From Sphingomonas qomolangmaensis (lineage in GTDB: Bacteria; Pseudomonadota; Alphaproteobacteria; Sphingomonadales; Sphingomonadaceae): DNA of 64,000 nucleotides. The stretch lies in contig NZ_CP101740.1 in the NCBI RefSeq assembly GCF_024496245.1, positions 3,196,001 through 3,260,000 on the forward strand. The letters are read 5' to 3'. Of the stretch, positions 59,704 through 64,000 are shown in pieces. Position 1 is the stretch's first letter. Each line of letters starts with the position of its first letter. The position numbers were made by a program, and so were the translations under genes. Under the pieces are notes generated by a model. The model was not told the origin of the DNA. It made no database searches and saw only the letters and a program-made list of their open reading frames with translations.

Positions 59704-61755
59704 GTGCATATTGAATTGCTGAGGCTGTGGAATTTTCGGAGCTTCGCCTCCAGCAACCCCGACCTTGAGCTCTTTCTAGGTCCGCAATCGACCGACGTCA
59801 GCCTCGAACCGGAGACGAGCGTCTTCATCGGCCGCAACGGTGCGGGCAAAAGTGCGCTGATCCAGGCGCTGCTTCGACTGTTCGGCGAGACGCGGGACGA
59901 ACGCAGCGTCCAGCCATCCGATTTCTTCGTACCCCCCAACGAGCGGCTCGAGACCCAGCCGCTCCGCCGGTTGTTCATCGAGGCGGTGCTGCACTTTCCG
60001 GAACTCGCGGCCGAGGGCGACGACGCTGACAAGACCGTGCCGCCCGCCTTTCGCCATATGGTGGTCGAGAGCGAGGGCGCGTCGCCCTATGTCCGCATGC
60101 GCCTCGAGGCCAGTTGGCAGCTGGCGGGTACGCTCGACGGCATCGTCGAGGAATCCCTGTACTGGATCCTTGGCGCCGGGGACGTGCCGTTCGGCGACGG
60201 CGATCCGCTGATCAAGAAGAAGGTCTCGGTCAGCGAGCGCGGCCATGTGCTCGTCCGCTATATTCCCGCATCGCGCGACATCACCGCCTTGACGCAGCTG
60301 ACGGTCCGCAGCCTCGGGCGCAGCCTGATGAAGGCGATCAAATGGGAGAAGAAGGAGCAGATCGACGCGCTGATCGCGCAGGCCTCGGGCGAACTCGATC
60401 AGGAAGGCGCCCTCAAGCGCGTTAACACGGCGATCAATGCGTGCTGGTCGCAGCTCAACACCGCCGAAACCGGGACGGTCGCTCGGCTGTCGGTCCTGGC
60501 GCCCGATCTCCAGCAGATCGTCCGCTCGGCGACGATCATGCTCAATCCATCCGCGACCGGCCGCCCGATGGCGGTGGAGGAGCTCAGCGACGGCCAGCGC
60601 TCGCTGTTCCACTTCGCTCTTGTCAAGGCGTTGCTCGACCTCCGCCTCGAGCTCGAAGGCGAAGTCGCGAGCGGCGCGAACCCACCCTTCCAGCCCGAGT
60701 TCTCTCGGGCGCCGGCCCTGACAATCTTCGCGTTCGAGGAGCCGGAAAACCACCTCTCGCCTTTTTTCCTGTCGCGCTTACTCACCGAGCTTGCGAGCCT
60801 TACGGGTACGGCTCGTGTCCAAGGTGTCGTCACCAGCCACGCCCCGGCGATCGTCGGCCGCATCGAACCGACCGCGGTGCGCCATGTCCGCCGCGTCCAT
60901 GGGACGGGCATCTCGCATGTCGCTAGGCTCGCGCTCCCCATCGGCGACGCCGATGCTGCCAAGTTCGTCCGCGAGGCAGTGCGCGCGCATCCCGAAATCT
61001 ACTTCGCACGCCACGCGATCTTCGGCGAGGGGCCATCGGAGGAGATCGTGATCCCGCGCCTCGCCGAGGCGCACGGCATTCCAATCGACCGTTCGTTCGT
61101 CGCGATCGTGCCGATCGGCGGCAGGCACATCCAGCATTTCTGGCGGCTCGTCGAGCAGCTCGGCATCCCGCACACCACCCTGCTCGACCTCGATCTCGGC
61201 CGGAGCACCGGCGACAACCTCCAGTTCAAGTCCGTGGCCAAGGCGCTGCAGGACTCGTCGCGCCTGCTGTCCGAAGTGGAGCGTCAGGACGTCGCCGCTG
61301 CGCTGTCGAATGTGCGTCCGGTCGTCCCTGAGGGCGGCAAGGTCGATGTGGGTTTCTTTACCAACTGGAGCAAGGCGTTCGAGGGCCAGGGCATCTTCAT
61401 GTCGGGGCCGCTCGATCTCGACATGCTGATGCTGTCGGCGTTCCAGAGCGCGTATAAGAAGCTGCCAGAGGGGGCGACCGGCCCGCAGAACTGCGACGAT
61501 CCCGCCCGGCAGGAAGCCGCTGGCAAGCGTGTGCTCGGCGATGGCGGCCTCAGTCTCGCGGCCTATGCCAATCTGCCCGAGCGAGCGCTGTTCCCCTGGT
61601 ACGCCTATCTATTTCTCGGCGCACGCGGCAAACCGGCGGTGCATCTCGCCGCGCTGGGCGAGCTCGATGATCTCGACATCGAGCTAGCCTGTCCGCCGGT
61701 CCTATACCGGCTGATCAAGCACGTCCAAGCATCGCTCGAGGCGCCGCTGGCATGA
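59704..61755 (+). CDS. OLD-family ATPase-TOPRIM nuclease, GajA-like
   Basis: GTG 59704 follows GGGAG; 683 residues. ATPase half: IGRNGAGKSALIQALLRLFG (Walker A), EELSDGQRSLFHFALVKALL (signature), FAFEEPENHLSPFF (Walker B). C-terminal TOPRIM half: IFGEGPSEEIVIPRLAEAHG (Glu) and LLDLDLGR (DxD). This is the class 2 OLD layout found in Gabija GajA, where the nuclease nicks phage DNA. It is longer than typical GajA (about 580), with extra sequence between the ATPase parts. The next gene is a UvrD helicase overlapping by four bases, as in Gabija. Confidence 0.85.
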   Translation: MHIELLRLWNFRSFASSNPDLELFLGPQSTDVSLEPETSVFIGRNGAGKSALIQALLRLFGETRDERSVQPSDFFVPPNERLETQPLRRLFIEAVLHFPELAAEGDDADKTVPPAFRHMVVESEGASPYVRMRLEASWQLAGTLDGIVEESLYWILGAGDVPFGDGDPLIKKKVSVSERGHVLVRYIPASRDITALTQLTVRSLGRSLMKAIKWEKKEQIDALIAQASGELDQEGALKRVNTAINACWSQLNTAETGTVARLSVLAPDLQQIVRSATIMLNPSATGRPMAVEELSDGQRSLFHFALVKALLDLRLELEGEVASGANPPFQPEFSRAPALTIFAFEEPENHLSPFFLSRLLTELASLTGTARVQGVVTSHAPAIVGRIEPTAVRHVRRVHGTGISHVARLALPIGDADAAKFVREAVRAHPEIYFARHAIFGEGPSEEIVIPRLAEAHGIPIDRSFVAIVPIGGRHIQHFWRLVEQLGIPHTTLLDLDLGRSTGDNLQFKSVAKALQDSSRLLSEVERQDVAAALSNVRPVVPEGGKVDVGFFTNWSKAFEGQGIFMSGPLDLDMLMLSAFQSAYKKLPEGATGPQNCDDPARQEAAGKRVLGDGGLSLAAYANLPERALFPWYAYLFLGARGKPAVHLAALGELDDLDIELACPPVLYRLIKHVQASLEAPLA

Positions 61756-63680
61756 TCTCTGCCACCGATTGGGTACCCATCGGCGTCGGCGAGATGGAGG
61801 ACGCGGCGCTCGCGGCGGTCCGCTCCGGCGGCAGCGCGCTCGTCGTCGCCGGCCCGGGAACCGGCAAGACCGAATTGCTCGGCCAGCGCGCCGCCTATCT
61901 CTTCCAGACCGGAACATGCATCTATCCGCGGCGCATTCTCGCGATCAGCTTCAAGCGTGACGCCGCGACCAATTTGCGTGACCGTGTCGGGCGTCGCTGC
62001 GGTCCGGCGCTTGCCCGGCGCCTCGATTCGATGACCTTCGACGCCTTTGCCAAGCAGCTGCTCGACCGCTTCTGGCGCGCCTTGCCCGAGCATGTCGCGC
62101 TGGCCGGCGGCTATGGCATCGCGCCCTTCCTAAAAAGCGCATACCTCGCGGACCTTCAGCGGTCGACCGCGGATGGCCTCGACCGGCCCGGCCACCCCGC
62201 TCATTGGGCCAAGACGCTGATCGGCAAGCAGCCCGAGCCGAGCGGGATCCACGGGGTGACGATGGATGCCTTCTACAAGTCGGTCCAGTCGCTGTGCCTG
62301 CATCCGCTCGACATCAGCAGCTACGGCGCGTTTCTCCAGCTGGTCCAACTGCGCACCGCGCTGGTGAGTCCGGCGCCGATGCTGGGGTTCGCAATGATCG
62401 GCCGGCTCGCTCAGGCGATCGTCAACGCAAATCCGGAAGTGCGGCGGGCGATCTGTGCGACCTATGGCCATGTCTTTCTCGACGAGTTTCAGGACACGAC
62501 CTCGGTCCAGTACGGCCTGATCGAATCGATCTTCAAAGGCTCGGCGGCAAAGCTGACCGCGGTCGGCGACGACAAGCAACGGATCATGGGCTGGGCCGGT
62601 GCACGGATGGACGCCTTTGCCGCGTTCGAGGCCGATTTCCTGGCGACGCCGGGCGCACGCGCTAGGATCAGCCTGACCCGCAACTATCGCAGTAATCAGC
62701 GTATCGTCGCGATCCTCAATACGCTGAAGGCGCACCTCGCCCCGGCCGAACCCGACTTCGTCGCGGTCCGGCCAGCCCCGGATCTGCCCGACGAGAAGAT
62801 CTGTGCGGTCATGGTTGCCGACGATGCGGGCGCGGAAGCCGAGGCGATCGCGGCATCCGTCGCCGGCGTGATCGCCGAGGGCGTCGACCCGCGCAGCATT
62901 GGCCTGCTGGTGCGCCAGAAGTCGGTCGACTGGGAGCCCCGGATCAAGGCCCGCTTCGATGCGCACGGCCTGGCATTCCGCAATGAGGATCGCGACGTCG
63001 GTGGTGCGTCGATCCAGGATCTCATGACGGAAAGCTATTCGCAGATCGTTATCGACTTTCTCGACCTGCTCACCCGTCGGCATGGCGGGCTTCTCTGGAA
63101 TGTCGCGATGGGCCACGCTGCCGCCGTCGCCAACCTTACGCTCGATGACGAGGAGGCGGTCGAGCGCGAGCTTGCCTTGCGCCTTGACGAATTCCATCGC
63201 GCCCACAAGATCGGTGCCACCGAGCAGATGACGGCCGGGGCGATCGCGGCCAAGATCGCCGCGATCGAAGCGTTTCTTGGGCTGGAGCGCCTGCGCGGAG
63301 TCGCGCCGCAATATGGCACCGGCGACCTGTTCGTCCGCATCCGGGCCGCGACATCGGCCTTCCTCGCCGAATGCGCAGCGCAGCCCGGATCGTGGCAAGA
63401 TCTGCTGTTACGCTTCCGGGGCGTGGGCCAGACGCCGCTCATGACGATCACCAAGAGCAAGGGTCTCGAATACGACCTAGTCATGCTACTCGGCCTCAAC
63501 GATTCCGAATGGTGGAGCTTCGACAAGGATCCCGTCGAGGGTCATTCGACCTTCTTCGTGGCCGCCTCCCGCGCCCGCGAACGGCTGATGATGACGCGGT
63601 GCGGCTATGATCGCAGCGCCAAGATTCGTGAGATCTTCGACCTGCTCGACAAGGCCGGGGTCCGACAAATTAGGGTTTAG
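61752..63680 (+). CDS. UvrD/PcrA-type helicase, GajB-like
   Basis: The 642-residue superfamily 1 helicase begins at ATG 61752, overlapping the previous stop. Motifs in order: VVAGPGTGKTELLGQRAA (I), ILAISFKRDAATNLRDRVG (Ia), VFLDEFQDTTSVQ (II), AVGDDKQRIMGWAGA (III), RISLTRNYRSNQRI (IV), TKSKGLEYDLVMLLGLNDSE (V) and FFVAASRARERLMMTR (VI). All catalytic motifs look intact. Together with the OLD nuclease it makes a two-gene anti-phage unit of the Gabija type. Confidence 0.87.
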   Translation: MISATDWVPIGVGEMEDAALAAVRSGGSALVVAGPGTGKTELLGQRAAYLFQTGTCIYPRRILAISFKRDAATNLRDRVGRRCGPALARRLDSMTFDAFAKQLLDRFWRALPEHVALAGGYGIAPFLKSAYLADLQRSTADGLDRPGHPAHWAKTLIGKQPEPSGIHGVTMDAFYKSVQSLCLHPLDISSYGAFLQLVQLRTALVSPAPMLGFAMIGRLAQAIVNANPEVRRAICATYGHVFLDEFQDTTSVQYGLIESIFKGSAAKLTAVGDDKQRIMGWAGARMDAFAAFEADFLATPGARARISLTRNYRSNQRIVAILNTLKAHLAPAEPDFVAVRPAPDLPDEKICAVMVADDAGAEAEAIAASVAGVIAEGVDPRSIGLLVRQKSVDWEPRIKARFDAHGLAFRNEDRDVGGASIQDLMTESYSQIVIDFLDLLTRRHGGLLWNVAMGHAAAVANLTLDDEEAVERELALRLDEFHRAHKIGATEQMTAGAIAAKIAAIEAFLGLERLRGVAPQYGTGDLFVRIRAATSAFLAECAAQPGSWQDLLLRFRGVGQTPLMTITKSKGLEYDLVMLLGLNDSEWWSFDKDPVEGHSTFFVAASRARERLMMTRCGYDRSAKIREIFDLLDKAGVRQIRV

Positions 63681-64000
63681 CGCATACAAAGGCGCGGTAG
63701 AGCGCGACACTCCACTACTAATCTATCGGCGCCGGCAAGGTGACGCGCCACACCGCGCTTACGTCGATACGCCAGCCCGGGAAGGGCAGTTATCCCCGTG
63801 TGTTCCTCCGAAAGCCGCCAGTCAGCAGTCCGCGCAAGAACCTCCATCGTGGCATCTAACGAGCCAGAAGGCTGGAACTGGGCCGCTTGCCGACCGGCAG
63901 CTTCCAGACGAGCGTTACACCAAATCTGCCACTGCCCGCTCCTGGCGCGGAGGGGCAACTATCGACCAAAGCCGGCCGCTCTTATCTGTGCGAGGGCGAC
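63681..64000. other. Window end, no clear gene
   Basis: A minus-strand frame (63677-63958, TTG start, 93 codons) is open and contains DATMEVLARTADWRLSEEH, but it has no ribosome binding site and overlaps the helicase stop; I do not call it a gene. The last 320 bases contain nothing else that I recognise. Confidence 0.4.

Noticed and set aside
63677..63958. Minus-strand 93-codon frame at the window end
   Set aside because: TTG start without ribosome binding site, overlaps the helicase stop, no family features; kept only as part of the unassigned tail.

Overview
The window looks like the chromosome of a high-GC alphaproteobacterium of the Sphingomonadaceae (Sphingomonas-like). The reasons are four TonB-dependent receptors, tryptophan-halogenase-like genes next to glycan receptors, Tat-secreted sugar enzymes, and a lasso-peptide locus of the astexin/sphingonodin type with its own isopeptidase and FecI/FecR regulators. 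This taxonomic call is inference from gene content; no rRNA or tRNA gene was seen.

Region 1 (1-23,650) is devoted to carbohydrate uptake and breakdown. A TonB receptor cut by the window edge diverges from two halogenase-like flavoproteins and a cupin. A GH11 xylanase, an SGNH esterase and a GH5 glycanase follow. Next comes a maltodextrin-type operon (receptor, halogenase, alpha-amylase, alpha-glucosidase) diverging from a LacI regulator and a sugar permease. Last is a 3-keto-sugar module (NIPSNAP protein, DUF1080 hydrolase, GMC dehydrogenase and its Tat subunit). Three palindromes in the divergent promoters look like LacI-family operators.

Region 2 (23,650-36,000) holds a winged-helix-like hypothetical, a TonB receptor, and what I consider the most novel locus: a linear azol(in)e peptide (LAP/TOMM) cluster. 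Two tandem paralogous precursors of 47-48 residues have Arg-Cys followed by a Thr/Ser run. After them come an E1-like cyclodehydratase partner, a YcaO, a SagB-type dehydrogenase, an HEXXH protein with a repeat-like tail, an ABC exporter, a DUF2141 protein and a guanidinoacetate-methyltransferase-like enzyme, all tightly coupled. The Arg-Cys-Thr core start and the methyltransferase recall plantazolicin, known from Gram-positives.

Region 3 (36,000-41,500) is mixed and partly decayed: an excalibur protein, a RidA-like fragment, a glycerate-kinase-like P-loop kinase, a PilZ protein, a candidate small RNA with terminator, and a truncated IS3-type transposase.

Region 4 (41,700-53,100) is a lasso-peptide system: STN-type receptor, isopeptidase, two intact precursors (one before the B gene, one after the C gene), a third precursor broken by a one-base deletion, B and C maturation enzymes, FecR and an ECF sigma factor. 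An Mrr-like endonuclease sits inside the locus.

Region 5 (53,400-63,700) looks like a defence island: a sigma-region-4-like mini-protein, an MNT-HEPN protein, a three-gene ABC-3C system with a Cap4-like nuclease domain and a DUF3732 ATPase, and a Gabija-like OLD/TOPRIM plus UvrD helicase pair.
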